From Georgenia sp. SYP-B2076 (GTDB lineage Bacteria; Actinomycetota; Actinomycetes; Actinomycetales; Actinomycetaceae), in NCBI RefSeq assembly GCF_003991205.1, contig NZ_RXOZ01000011.1:124001-188000 (forward strand): a stretch of 64,000 nucleotides of DNA, in the 5' to 3' direction. How positions within the stretch are numbered: position 1 is the stretch's first letter; every line of letters starts with the position of its first letter. Shown in pieces: positions 1 through 7,040 of the stretch. The position numbers and the translations under genes were made by a program. Under the pieces are notes generated by a model that had not been told where the DNA came from, did not search any database, and saw only the letters and a program-made list of their open reading frames with translations.

Positions 1-1
1 C

Positions 2-970
2 TACGACGTCGCCCAGGCGGCGGGCGTGGCCCCGTCCACCGTCTCGCGCGCCTTCTCCCGTCCGGGGCGGGTCAACTCCGACACGGCCAACCGCATCCGC
101 CAGGTCGCCGCCGAGCTGGGGTACCGCACCAACCCGATGGCCAGGGCGCTGGCGACCACGCACACGGGCCTGCTCGCACTCGTGGTGCCCGACATCACGA
201 ACCCGGTGTACTTCGAGATCATCAACGGCGTCCAGGACGAGGCGGCCGAGGCGGGCTACACAGTCCTGCTGGTGGACTCGCGCGAGTCCGACACCCGCGA
301 GCGGCAGGCGCTGGAACGGGCGCTGCCGATCGTGGACGGCATCGTGCTGGGCACCTCCCGCATGTCCGACGCCGCCATCCGGATGATCGCGAAGCAGAAG
401 CCGATGGTCGCGCTCAACCGGGCGGTGCGCGAGATCCCCTCCGTCGTCCCCGACAACTCGCGGGGCGTGCGGCGCGCGCTCGAGCACCTCGGCGAGCTCG
501 GTCACGACCCGGTGACCTACCTCGCCGGCCCCGAGGCCTCCTGGGCCGACGGCATGCGCTGGCGCGGGCTTCGCGAGGCGTCCCTCGAGCTGTCCGTGCA
601 CGTGCGGCGCCTGGGCCCGCTCAGCCCCACCGTGGCCGGCGGGGTGGCGGCGGCGAAGGCGTGGCTCCAGACCCGGACCAGCGGGGTGATCGCCTACAAC
701 GACCTCATCGCCATCGGGTTCATCCGCTCCGTCACGGCCCGCGGCGTCCGCGTCCCCGAGGACGTCTCCGTGGTGGGCTACGACAACATCTTCGCCTCGG
801 ACCTCGTCACGCCGCCGCTGACGACGATCGCCACGCCGCGCCGGGCGCTCGGCGCGGCCGCCGTGCGCAACCTTGTCGCCCAGATCAGGGGTGCGCAGCC
901 CCGGGTCGGGCCGCCGGTCGTCGTCCCGGTCAAGCTCGTCGAGCGGGAGAGCACCGGCCCGCGTCTCTAG
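2..970 (+). CDS. LacI-family transcriptional regulator (5' end cut by window edge)
   Basis: DNA-binding repressor of the LacI/GalR family. The reading frame is open from base 2, so the true start lies outside the window. It begins inside the helix-turn-helix (YDVAQAAGVAPSTVSRAF), followed by the hinge and a periplasmic-binding-like effector domain starting near LLALVVPDITNPVYFEII and containing the family signature SVVGYDNIFASDLVTPPLTT near the C-terminus. About 322 residues are visible, so only a few are missing. It sits 202 bp upstream of uxaC-uxuB in the same direction, which suggests that it controls hexuronate catabolism; this link is inferred from position. Family assignment is secure, effector unknown. 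Confidence 0.93.
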   Translation, partial: YDVAQAAGVAPSTVSRAFSRPGRVNSDTANRIRQVAAELGYRTNPMARALATTHTGLLALVVPDITNPVYFEIINGVQDEAAEAGYTVLLVDSRESDTRERQALERALPIVDGIVLGTSRMSDAAIRMIAKQKPMVALNRAVREIPSVVPDNSRGVRRALEHLGELGHDPVTYLAGPEASWADGMRWRGLREASLELSVHVRRLGPLSPTVAGGVAAAKAWLQTRTSGVIAYNDLIAIGFIRSVTARGVRVPEDVSVVGYDNIFASDLVTPPLTTIATPRRALGAAAVRNLVAQIRGAQPRVGPPVVVPVKLVERESTGPRL

Positions 971-1117
971 CGGGCGCCGTCTCCGTCGGGCGCCGTCTCC
1001 AGCGCTCGCCGGCGGGCGCCCTCCCCAGCGAGCGCCCTCGGCCCGCCCGGGCGCCGTCCCCGCTGGTCGGCGGCCCGCCCGCGGCCCGTCGCCGTCGCCG
1101 AGCGGCCCCACCGCGTG

Positions 1118-1149
1118 GGCAACTGGCGGCAACAGATTGCCCTCGCAAG
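1118..1149. promoter_or_regulatory. Candidate LacI-type operator cluster before uxaC
   Basis: The 202-bp gap between the LacI gene and uxaC holds overlapping short palindromes just before the uxaC start: GGCAACAGATTGCC (1128-1141, GGCAA/TTGCC arms) and TTGCCCTCGCAA (1138-1149), plus a second GGCAAC at 1118-1123. Small palindromes of this kind are usual LacI-family targets. No good Shine-Dalgarno sequence or clear -10 box was found. The assignment to the upstream regulator is inference. Confidence 0.4.
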
Positions 1150-1172
1150 TCCGGGACCAGCACGATGGCGTC

Positions 1173-2600
1173 ATGACCAACTCTGACAACGACGTCCTGC
1201 ATGTCCATCCCGACCGGCTGCTGCCCTCGGAGCCCGGCCTGCGCAAGATCGCACGGGAGCTCTACGGCTCCGTCAAGGACCTGCCGATCATCTCGCCCCA
1301 CGGTCACGTCCCCGCCCAGTGGCTCGCCGACGACGTGCCCTTCGAGGACCCCACCTCCCTGCTCATCACCCCGGACCACTACGTCAACCGCCTCCTGCAC
1401 GCCAGCGGCGTCTCGCTCGCCGACCTGGGCGTGGGCCAGACCGACTTCAGCGACGAGCAGAAGCGCAACGCCTTCCGCCTGCTGTGCGCGAACTGGAAGG
1501 CCTACCGCGGCACGCCGGTGAAGTTCTGGTTCGAGTCCGAGCTGGCCGACATCTTCGGCATCGAGCTCGCGCCGACCGAGGCCAACGCGGACGCGATCTA
1601 CGACCAGATCGCCGCCGCCATCGCCACCCCCGAGTTCCGTCCCCGCGCCCTGTACAAGAAGTTCGGCATCGAGTTCATCGCGACGACGGACGACCCGGCC
1701 GACGACCTGCGCTTCCACGAGAAGCTCGCCTCCGACCCGACCTGGGACGGCAAGGTCGCGCCGACCTTCCGCCCCGACAAGTACCTCGAGCCCGCCACGC
1801 CCTCCTGGAACGGCCTGATCGACACGCTCGGCGAGGTCTCCGGCGTCGACACCGGCACGTACGCCGGGTGGGTCGCCGCCATGGAGAACCGCCGCGCGTT
1901 CTTCAAGGACCACGGCGCCGTGTCCTCGGACCACTCCCACCGCGACCCGGGCGCCGCCAAGCTCGACGCCGCCGAGGCCGAGCGGCTCTACGCCAAGGCC
2001 CGTGCCGGCGAGATCACCTCGGAGGAGGGCGACGCGCTGCGCCGGGACTTCGTGTTCCAGCAGGCCCGCATGGCCACCGAGGACGGCCTGGTCATGACGA
2101 TGCACCCGGCGGTGTTCCGCAACCATCACGCTGACAGCCTCGAGAAGTACGGGGCCGACGTCGGCGGCGACATCCCGATCCAGGCCGAGTTCACCCGGAA
2201 CGTCCAGCCGCTGCTCTCCGCGTTCGGCACCCACCCGAACTTCCAGCTGGTCCTGTTCACGATCGACGAGACCGTGTTCTCCCGCGAGCTCGCCCCGATG
2301 GCCGGGTTCTACCCGTCCGTGTTCGTGGGCGCGCCGTGGTGGTTCATCGACGAGCCGGACGCGATCCGCCGCTACCGCCGCGCCGTCACCGGCGCCGGCG
2401 CCGGCTTCGGCCGCACGTCGGGCTTCATCGACGACACCCGCGCGTTCCTGTCCATCCCCGCGCGCCACGACATGAGCCGCCGGCTCGACGCGGGCTACGT
2501 CGCCGAGCTCGTCGGCGAGCACCGCCTCACCATGGACGAGGCGCTCGACACCATGCACGACCTCGTCGTCACCCAGCCCCGGAAGGCGTTCAAGCTGTGA
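1173..2600 (+). CDS. uxaC: Glucuronate isomerase
   Basis: Cytosolic isomerase that converts D-glucuronate to D-fructuronate (and galacturonate to tagaturonate), the first step of hexuronate catabolism. The 475-residue product has the usual length for UxaC. It shows the amidohydrolase-type SPHGHV motif at residues 41-46, an ATTDDPADDL segment in the middle and the C-terminal GAPWWFIDEPDAI and SGFIDDTRAFLSIPARHD blocks typical of the family. The ATG at 1173 is chosen because homology starts directly after it (MTNSDNDVLHVHPDRLLPSE); the upstream in-frame stretch is low-complexity. No strong ribosome binding site is visible; a minute ATGGCGTCATGA frame overlaps the start. The stop overlaps the next gene by 4 bp, so the pair is translationally coupled. 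Confidence 0.96.
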   Translation: MTNSDNDVLHVHPDRLLPSEPGLRKIARELYGSVKDLPIISPHGHVPAQWLADDVPFEDPTSLLITPDHYVNRLLHASGVSLADLGVGQTDFSDEQKRNAFRLLCANWKAYRGTPVKFWFESELADIFGIELAPTEANADAIYDQIAAAIATPEFRPRALYKKFGIEFIATTDDPADDLRFHEKLASDPTWDGKVAPTFRPDKYLEPATPSWNGLIDTLGEVSGVDTGTYAGWVAAMENRRAFFKDHGAVSSDHSHRDPGAAKLDAAEAERLYAKARAGEITSEEGDALRRDFVFQQARMATEDGLVMTMHPAVFRNHHADSLEKYGADVGGDIPIQAEFTRNVQPLLSAFGTHPNFQLVLFTIDETVFSRELAPMAGFYPSVFVGAPWWFIDEPDAIRRYRRAVTGAGAGFGRTSGFIDDTRAFLSIPARHDMSRRLDAGYVAELVGEHRLTMDEALDTMHDLVVTQPRKAFKL

Positions 2601-4009
2601 GCCCTGAAACCACGACCCTGCCCCGGCTGACCCGCGAGAACCACGGCCGGCCCGCCGCGCCCGTGCGCATCGTGCACCTCGGGATCGGCAACTTCACCCG
2701 CGCGCACCAGGCCTGGTACACCGAGCACGCCCCGGACGCCGCGCAGTGGGGGATCGCCGCCTTCACGGGGCGCCGGCCCGACACCGCCGAGGCCCTCTCC
2801 CCGCAGGACGGCCTCTACACGCTCATCACGCGCCACGCCGAGGGGGACACCTTCGAGGTGATCGGCTCCCTGTCCGCGGTGCACCCGGCCAGCGACACGG
2901 CCGCATTCCTGGGCTACCTGCGCGCCCCGGAGACGGCGATCATCACCACCACCGTCACCGAGGCCGGCTACATGCGCGGCGCCGACGGCCACCTCGCGCT
3001 CGGCGACCCCGCCGTCGCGAGGGACGTCGAGGCCCTGCGGGCCGACCCCGAGGCGCCGACGACGACGACCCCCGCCAAGGTGGTGGGCGGCTTCCTGGCC
3101 CGCCGGGCGGCCGGCACCGGCGCCATCGCCGTGCTGCCCTGCGACAACCTTCCCGACAACGGCCCCACCTTCCGCGGCGTGGTCGAGGAGCTCGCCGCCG
3201 AGGTCGACCCCACCCTGCAGGAGTGGATGGAGGCCAACGTCTCCTGGGCCACCTCGATGGTGGACCGGATCACCCCGGCCACCACGGACGCCGAGCGCGA
3301 GGCCGTCGCCGCCGCCGAGGGCTACGACGACGCCTCGCCCGTGCCGACCGAGCCCTTCAGCGAGTGGGTCGTGGCGGGGGAGTTCCCCGCCGGGCGACCC
3401 GCCTGGGAGGAGTCCGGCGTCACGGTCGTCGACGACGTCCACCCCTTCGAGCAGCGCAAGCTGTGGATGCTCAACGGCTCGCACTCGCTCATGGCCTACG
3501 CCGCGACCGTCGTCGGGCACGAGACGGTCGCCGACGCCATCGCCGACCCGACCGTCCGCGGCTGGGTCGAGGAGTGGTGGGACGTCGCGGGGGAGCACCT
3601 GCAGGTCGGCGCGGAGGACGTCAAGGCGTACCGTGCGGCCCTCCTGGACCGCTTCTCCAACCCGCGGGTGCGCCACCTCCTCGCGCAGATCGCGGCGGAC
3701 GGCTCGCAGAAGATCCCCGTGCGGATCCTCCCGGCCCTGCGCCTCGAGCGCGAGGCCGGCCGCCTGCCCGACGGCCCGGTCCGGGCACTCGCCGCGTGGG
3801 TCCTGCACCTGCAGGGCCACGGCGCCCCGGTCAAGGACGCCCGCGAGGCGGACGTCGTCGCCGCCGCCCAGGGCACGGTCGCCGAGGCCACGACCGGGAT
3901 CCTGAAGGTCGTCGGCCCGGACCTCCTGCCCGACGACGAGCTCGTCGCGGCGGTCGTGGCCAAGGCCGACGAGCTCCTCGCCCTGGAGGGCACCGCCAAG
4001 AAGAGCTGA
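2597..4009 (+). CDS. uxuB: Mannitol dehydrogenase-family oxidoreductase, probable fructuronate reductase
   Basis: NAD(P)-dependent long-chain polyol/sugar-acid dehydrogenase of 470 residues. The N-terminal Rossmann fold shows IVHLGIGNFTRAHQAWYTE, and the catalytic set of the family is visible as K288, N293 and H296 in KLWMLNGSHS. The GTG start overlaps the uxaC stop (GTGA), a two-gene operon. Because UxaC makes fructuronate, the most likely reaction is fructuronate to mannonate (UxuB); tagaturonate reductase or mannitol dehydrogenase activity cannot be excluded from sequence. The later enzymes (mannonate dehydratase, KDG kinase and aldolase) are not in the window and may lie upstream or elsewhere. 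A strong hairpin 115 bp downstream ends the unit. Confidence 0.9.
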   Translation: MSPETTTLPRLTRENHGRPAAPVRIVHLGIGNFTRAHQAWYTEHAPDAAQWGIAAFTGRRPDTAEALSPQDGLYTLITRHAEGDTFEVIGSLSAVHPASDTAAFLGYLRAPETAIITTTVTEAGYMRGADGHLALGDPAVARDVEALRADPEAPTTTTPAKVVGGFLARRAAGTGAIAVLPCDNLPDNGPTFRGVVEELAAEVDPTLQEWMEANVSWATSMVDRITPATTDAEREAVAAAEGYDDASPVPTEPFSEWVVAGEFPAGRPAWEESGVTVVDDVHPFEQRKLWMLNGSHSLMAYAATVVGHETVADAIADPTVRGWVEEWWDVAGEHLQVGAEDVKAYRAALLDRFSNPRVRHLLAQIAADGSQKIPVRILPALRLEREAGRLPDGPVRALAAWVLHLQGHGAPVKDAREADVVAAAQGTVAEATTGILKVVGPDLLPDDELVAAVVAKADELLALEGTAKKS

Positions 4010-4123
4010 GCGCACAGCACCGAGCACGCCCGGGACGCCCGGGTCCCGTTCCACGTGGCAACTCTTTGCTGCGCGGCACGCCCTCGTGGCTTGATACGGG
4101 TGTCCCGCAAGTGGGTGCCAGGC

Positions 4124-4163
4124 GCCGGGCCGGTGCCGCTCCTCGGAGCGGTGCCGGCCCGGC
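4124..4163. terminator. Bidirectional terminator hairpin between uxuB and the PPOX gene
   Basis: Two stacked perfect stems, GCCGGGCCGG with CCGGCCCGGC and CCGCTCC with GGAGCGG, are separated by a TG/TG internal loop around a 2-base apex. The hairpin lies between two convergent genes. There is no long U-tract, as is common in high-GC actinobacteria. The rest of the 4010-4227 gap holds only GC-rich short repeats. Confidence 0.75.
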
Positions 4164-4227
4164 TTCGTCCCGGGCGAGCCCGGCCCGGGGAGCCGGGCTG
4201 GCGGAGCCGGCCTCCGCCGCGGACCGC

Positions 4228-4653
4228 TCAGTCGACCTCGGGCTCGGGCCCGAGGACGAAGCTCCGCCCGTCGACGGCGGTGGCCCTGATCTCCACGTAC
4301 ACGGGCTTGAACGTGCCGATCGAGGGTCGGAGCGGGAGGCGCGCGGCGGCCTCGATCTCCCTGTCGTTCTTGAGCTCCCGGGCCTCGCCGTGCACCACGA
4401 CGCTCCAGGCGGTGTCCTGACCGAGACTGTCGGTCTCGAAGGCCACCTGCCTGTTGATCGTGAGCTCGAGCAGCTTGCTGCCGGGCGACGTACGGAAGTA
4501 CAGCTTGCCGGCGTCGCTCGCGTAGTTGACCGGGAAGATGTCGGGCCGGTCCCCGACGCTGACCGCCAGGCGGCCGATGTTCGTCGTGCCCAGCAGCTCC
4601 CAGCACTGGTCGGCGGTGAGTGTGGTGACCTCTTCGTTGATGTCGTAGCCCAT
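4228..4653 (-). CDS. Pyridoxamine 5'-phosphate oxidase-family (split beta-barrel) flavin-binding protein
   Basis: Small 141-residue single-domain protein of the PPOX/FMN-binding split-barrel superfamily. The pattern LTADQCWELLGTTNIGRLAV, then PDIFPVNYASDAGKLYFRT, then the SGSKLLEL-like PGSKLLELTINRQVAFETD segment matches the short actinobacterial PPOX proteins that bind FMN, F420 or heme-related ligands. Substrate is unknown. The ATG at 4653 lies 5 bases after a GATACT -10 box on the minus strand, so the mRNA may be leaderless. It is divergent from the MarR gene; the 82-bp gap carries a DosR-like palindrome 40 bp upstream of the start. Neighbouring universal stress protein and this fold are both common in hypoxia or stress regulons (established pattern), which supports a stress role by inference. 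Confidence 0.88.
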   Translation of the reverse strand: MGYDINEEVTTLTADQCWELLGTTNIGRLAVSVGDRPDIFPVNYASDAGKLYFRTSPGSKLLELTINRQVAFETDSLGQDTAWSVVVHGEARELKNDREIEAAARLPLRPSIGTFKPVYVEIRATAVDGRSFVLGPEPEVD

Positions 4654-4658
4654 AGCCC

Positions 4659-4698
4659 AGTATCCAGCGCCTGTCGCCGACCCTGCATGACTTTGGTC
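4659..4698 (-). promoter_or_regulatory. PPOX gene promoter with DosR-like box
   Basis: On the minus strand the -10 box GATACT (4664-4659) lies 5 bases before the ATG. A palindrome GACTTTGGTC (4689-4698) is centred about 40 bp upstream of the start. It matches 9 of 10 central bases of the DosR/DevR core GACTTTAGTC, and the distance is what is expected for an activator overlapping the -35 region. The outer GG/CC bases of the consensus are poorly kept, so binding is uncertain. Confidence 0.45.
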
Positions 4699-4729
4699 AC
4701 GTCCCCGCGCCGTGGCGGGAAGCGCCCGA

Positions 4730-4747
4730 TAGAATATGCAAATGCAT
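4730..4747 (+). promoter_or_regulatory. MarR gene -10 box and overlapping palindromic operator
   Basis: TAGAAT (4730-4735) is a good -10 hexamer placed six bases before ATG 4742. Directly after it is ATGCAAATGCAT (4736-4747), a near-palindrome that covers the predicted start site and start codon. A binding protein here would block initiation, as expected for MarR autoregulation. The same site with one change occurs at 25631-25642. Confidence 0.5.
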
Positions 4748-5206
4748 GAAATTGCCGCCGAGACGCCCGCAGCCGGCACCCGGGTGGCGGCCGAGGCCTG
4801 GGAGTCGCTCTTCCGGGCACAGGTCACGCTCATGCGCCGGTTCGAGCGCGGCGGGGACTTCTCGCCGCTGCGGTCGCGCGAGTACGACGTGCTCTTCACG
4901 CTCAGCCTGGCCGACGAGGGGCGGATGCGCCTGCGTCACCTCAACGAGCAGATCCTCATGAGCCAGCCGAGCCTGAGCCGCATGGTCGAGCGGCTGGAGA
5001 ACCGCGGCCTCGTGCGCCGCGACCCCGCGCCCGACGACGCACGCGGCGTCCTCGTCGGCCTCACCGCGGAGGGGGCCGCGATGCAGCGCCGCATCGGCCG
5101 ACAGCACGTGCGCAGCATCCGGCGCTACGTCGGCGGCGCGCTGGACGAGGAGGAGCTCCGGACGCTGGTGGCGCTGACGACCCGGCTGCGGACCTACGAG
5201 CCCTGA
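4742..5206 (+). CDS. MarR-family transcriptional regulator
   Basis: Winged-helix regulator of about 154 residues, full length for the family. The recognition region is visible as LRHLNEQILMSQPSLSRMVE, followed by the wing ENRGLVRRDPAPDDARGVLV with the conserved D-x-R signature, and flanking dimerisation helices. ATG 4742 is preferred because a TAGAAT -10 box ends exactly six bases before it; an in-frame ATG at 4736 would add two residues. It is transcribed divergently from the PPOX protein. A palindrome over the start codon suggests autorepression, and a copy of that palindrome precedes the FMN reductase at 25 kb, which makes that gene a likely second target. MarR proteins often sense phenolics or oxidants (established), so the ligand may be of that kind (inference). 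Confidence 0.92.
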   Translation: MHEIAAETPAAGTRVAAEAWESLFRAQVTLMRRFERGGDFSPLRSREYDVLFTLSLADEGRMRLRHLNEQILMSQPSLSRMVERLENRGLVRRDPAPDDARGVLVGLTAEGAAMQRRIGRQHVRSIRRYVGGALDEEELRTLVALTTRLRTYEP

Positions 5207-5347
5207 CCTCACCCCGGCCCCACGGGCCGCGGCCGCTCACCGCGCACGAGGCGGACTCCCGAGCCTCGGCCAGGGGCCGCACGAGGTGCCGCTCGGCACG
5301 CCCGACGGGACGCATCCCTCCGGCAGGCCCGGGAGACGAACCGCTGG

Positions 5348-5353
5348 TAGCGT
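5348..5353 (+). promoter_or_regulatory. Candidate -10 box of the universal stress protein gene
   Basis: TAGCGT lies 54 bp before the start codon, giving a leader of about 48 bases that includes a GAAAGG ribosome binding site. A weak GGGAC/CCC partial palindrome at 5307-5320 is at a suitable distance for an activator, but it matches the DosR consensus poorly. Confidence 0.4.
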
Positions 5354-5407
5354 CACGCTGCTTCGAGCCTCTGCAGTGGTTCAACCCGGTCCTGCGAAAG
5401 GCCTCCC

Positions 5408-6307
5408 ATGGCGGAGTCAGAGACGCCCGAGGGCGCCGTGGTCGTCGGCCTTGACCGCTTCGCCCCCGCGCAGGTGGCCCTCGACGCCGCTGCCGACGAG
5501 GCGGCCCGGCGGCGGGTGGGCCTGCACATCGTCTACGCCTACCCGTGGCTGGCGCGGGCGCGCACGTGGGACTTCCAGCCGCCCCGGGAGGAGCTCGAGG
5601 CGGGCGAGCACCTCCTGCGCGGCGCCGCCGAGCGGGCCGGGGCGGCGCACCCCGGCCTCGCGGTGACCACGCGCGTCATCGTGCTGGACCCGGCCGCGGC
5701 CCTGGTCGACGCCTCCGCCATCGCGGCCGTCGTCGTGGTGGGCGCGGGCGGGCAGGACGCGCCCGCGGGCCATCTCGGCTCGGTCGCGCAGAAGGTGGTC
5801 GCCCACGCGCACGGGCCCGTGGTCGTCGTGAGGAACGCGCCGCCCCACCCGGACGGGCCCGTCGTGGTCGGCATGGACCCCGACGACGGGGCATCCGAAG
5901 CGATCGAGTACGCGTTCGAGGAGGCCGTGCGGCGCGGCGTGGGCGTCACGGTGGTCCAGGGCATCCAGGTCGAGGGGGCCCGGCGGGCGTGGGACGACCG
6001 CGCGGTGCAGCGGCGGCTGGACGAAGTCCTCACCCGCGCGGAGCAGGAGACCAGGACTCGCCTGGGCCAGTGGCGGTCGCGGTTCCCGGAGGTCCCGACC
6101 CGCCTGGAGCAGACCCGCGACCACCCGGTCGACGCCCTGGTGAGGGCAGCGGCTTCGGCAGGCATCGTCGTCGTGGGCAGCCGCGGGCGGGGCGACCTCG
6201 TCGGGCTCCTCGTCGGCTCGGTCAGCCGCGGAGTCCTCCACCGCGCCCCGGTCGTCGCGGTGGTGCGGACGCACCGTCCGCGGGCCAGGCCCGCGCCGGA
6301 ACGCTGA
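5408..6307 (+). CDS. Tandem universal stress protein (two UspA domains)
   Basis: 299-residue soluble protein made of two UspA folds. Domain 1 (about residues 10-140) ends with the nucleotide-binding pattern GAGGQDAPAGHLGSVAQKV and VVVVR; domain 2 (about 150-293) has VVVGSRGRGDLVGLLVGSVS, a good match to G-2x-G-9x-G(S/T), so at least the second domain should bind ATP. Tandem Usp proteins are typical of actinobacteria and are often induced by hypoxia or stationary phase (established). A GAAAGG ribosome binding site precedes ATG 5408. It is followed, in the convergent direction, by the K+ regulatory operon, whose kinase also carries an Usp-like domain. Molecular function beyond nucleotide binding cannot be read from sequence. 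Confidence 0.92.
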   Translation: MAESETPEGAVVVGLDRFAPAQVALDAAADEAARRRVGLHIVYAYPWLARARTWDFQPPREELEAGEHLLRGAAERAGAAHPGLAVTTRVIVLDPAAALVDASAIAAVVVVGAGGQDAPAGHLGSVAQKVVAHAHGPVVVVRNAPPHPDGPVVVGMDPDDGASEAIEYAFEEAVRRGVGVTVVQGIQVEGARRAWDDRAVQRRLDEVLTRAEQETRTRLGQWRSRFPEVPTRLEQTRDHPVDALVRAAASAGIVVVGSRGRGDLVGLLVGSVSRGVLHRAPVVAVVRTHRPRARPAPER

Positions 6308-6353
6308 CGCGGGGCGGTCCGGCGCGGGACCGGTCCGGAGGGCCGCGCCGCAG

Positions 6354-7040
6354 CTAGGTCGTCTCGAAGATGTAGCCCATCCCCGGCTGGGTCAGGATGT
6401 GGCGCGGGTGGGCGGGGTCACGCTCGAGCTTGCGCCGCAGCTGGGCGGTGTAGACCCGCAGGTAGCCCGTCTCGGTGGTGTAGCCGGGGCCCCAGACCGC
6501 CTGCAGCAGCTGGTGGCGCCCGACGAGCCGGCCGCGGTTGCGCACGAGGACCTCGATCATCGCCCACTCGGTCGGCGTCAACCGGACCTCCTCGCCTCCG
6601 CGCAGCACCCGCCGGCGCGCCAGGTCGATCGTGAGCTCGCCGGCCTCGACGACGGCTTCCTCCCCGTCGCCCGGGGCCGCCCGCCGCACGGCCGCCCGGA
6701 GCCGGGCCAGCAGCTCGTTCATGGCGAAGGGCTTGGTCACGTAGTCGTCGGCGCCCGCGTCGAGGGCGTCGACCTTGTCCTCGCCGTGCTGGCGTGCGGA
6801 GAGCACGACGATCGGCACGTGGCTCCAGCCGCGGATGCCGGCGATGACGTCGAGGCCGCTGAGGTCCGGCAGGCCAAGGTCGAGGAGCACCACGTCCGGG
6901 CGCCAGCTGGCCGTGAGGTCGAGGGCGTGCGTGCCGTCCGGGGCTGTGGCGACCGCCCAGCCGTGGGCGCGCAGGTTGATGGCGAGGGCGTGGACGAGCC
7001 CGGGCTCGTCGTCGACGACGAGGACGCGTGGACCGGTCAT
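6354..7040 (-). CDS. kdpE: KdpE-like response regulator (OmpR family)
   Basis: 228-residue two-component response regulator. The receiver domain carries the acidic pair D10/D11, the phosphoacceptor D54 in VVLLDLGLPDLSG and the lysine in DDYVTKPF. It is followed by an OmpR-type winged helix ending in GYTTETGYLRVYTAQLRRKLE and a final TQPGMGYIFE, characteristic of KdpE. Its start overlaps the kinase stop (ATGA), making it the last gene of a kimA-kdpD-kdpE minus-strand operon. Normally KdpE activates kdpFABC in response to low K+; no kdpFABC genes are in this window, so the likely target is the kimA-like operon promoter itself (inference). Confidence 0.93.
   Translation of the reverse strand: MTGPRVLVVDDEPGLVHALAINLRAHGWAVATAPDGTHALDLTASWRPDVVLLDLGLPDLSGLDVIAGIRGWSHVPIVVLSARQHGEDKVDALDAGADDYVTKPFAMNELLARLRAAVRRAAPGDGEEAVVEAGELTIDLARRRVLRGGEEVRLTPTEWAMIEVLVRNRGRLVGRHQLLQAVWGPGYTTETGYLRVYTAQLRRKLERDPAHPRHILTQPGMGYIFETT

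Noticed and set aside
1165-1176. Three-codon ORF ATGGCGTCATGA overlapping the uxaC start
   Set aside because: No ribosome binding site or -10 box at the right distance; likely chance, mentioned only because it overlaps the start.
2495-4606. Very long open frames on the opposite strand of coding regions, for example antisense to uxuB
   Set aside because: High GC removes stop codons by chance; their composition is Arg/Gly/Pro/Ala-rich without domains, and the overlapping frame encodes a recognised enzyme.
5307-5320. Second DosR-like box upstream of the universal stress protein
   Set aside because: Only the left half GGGAC is kept; the centre and right half do not match.
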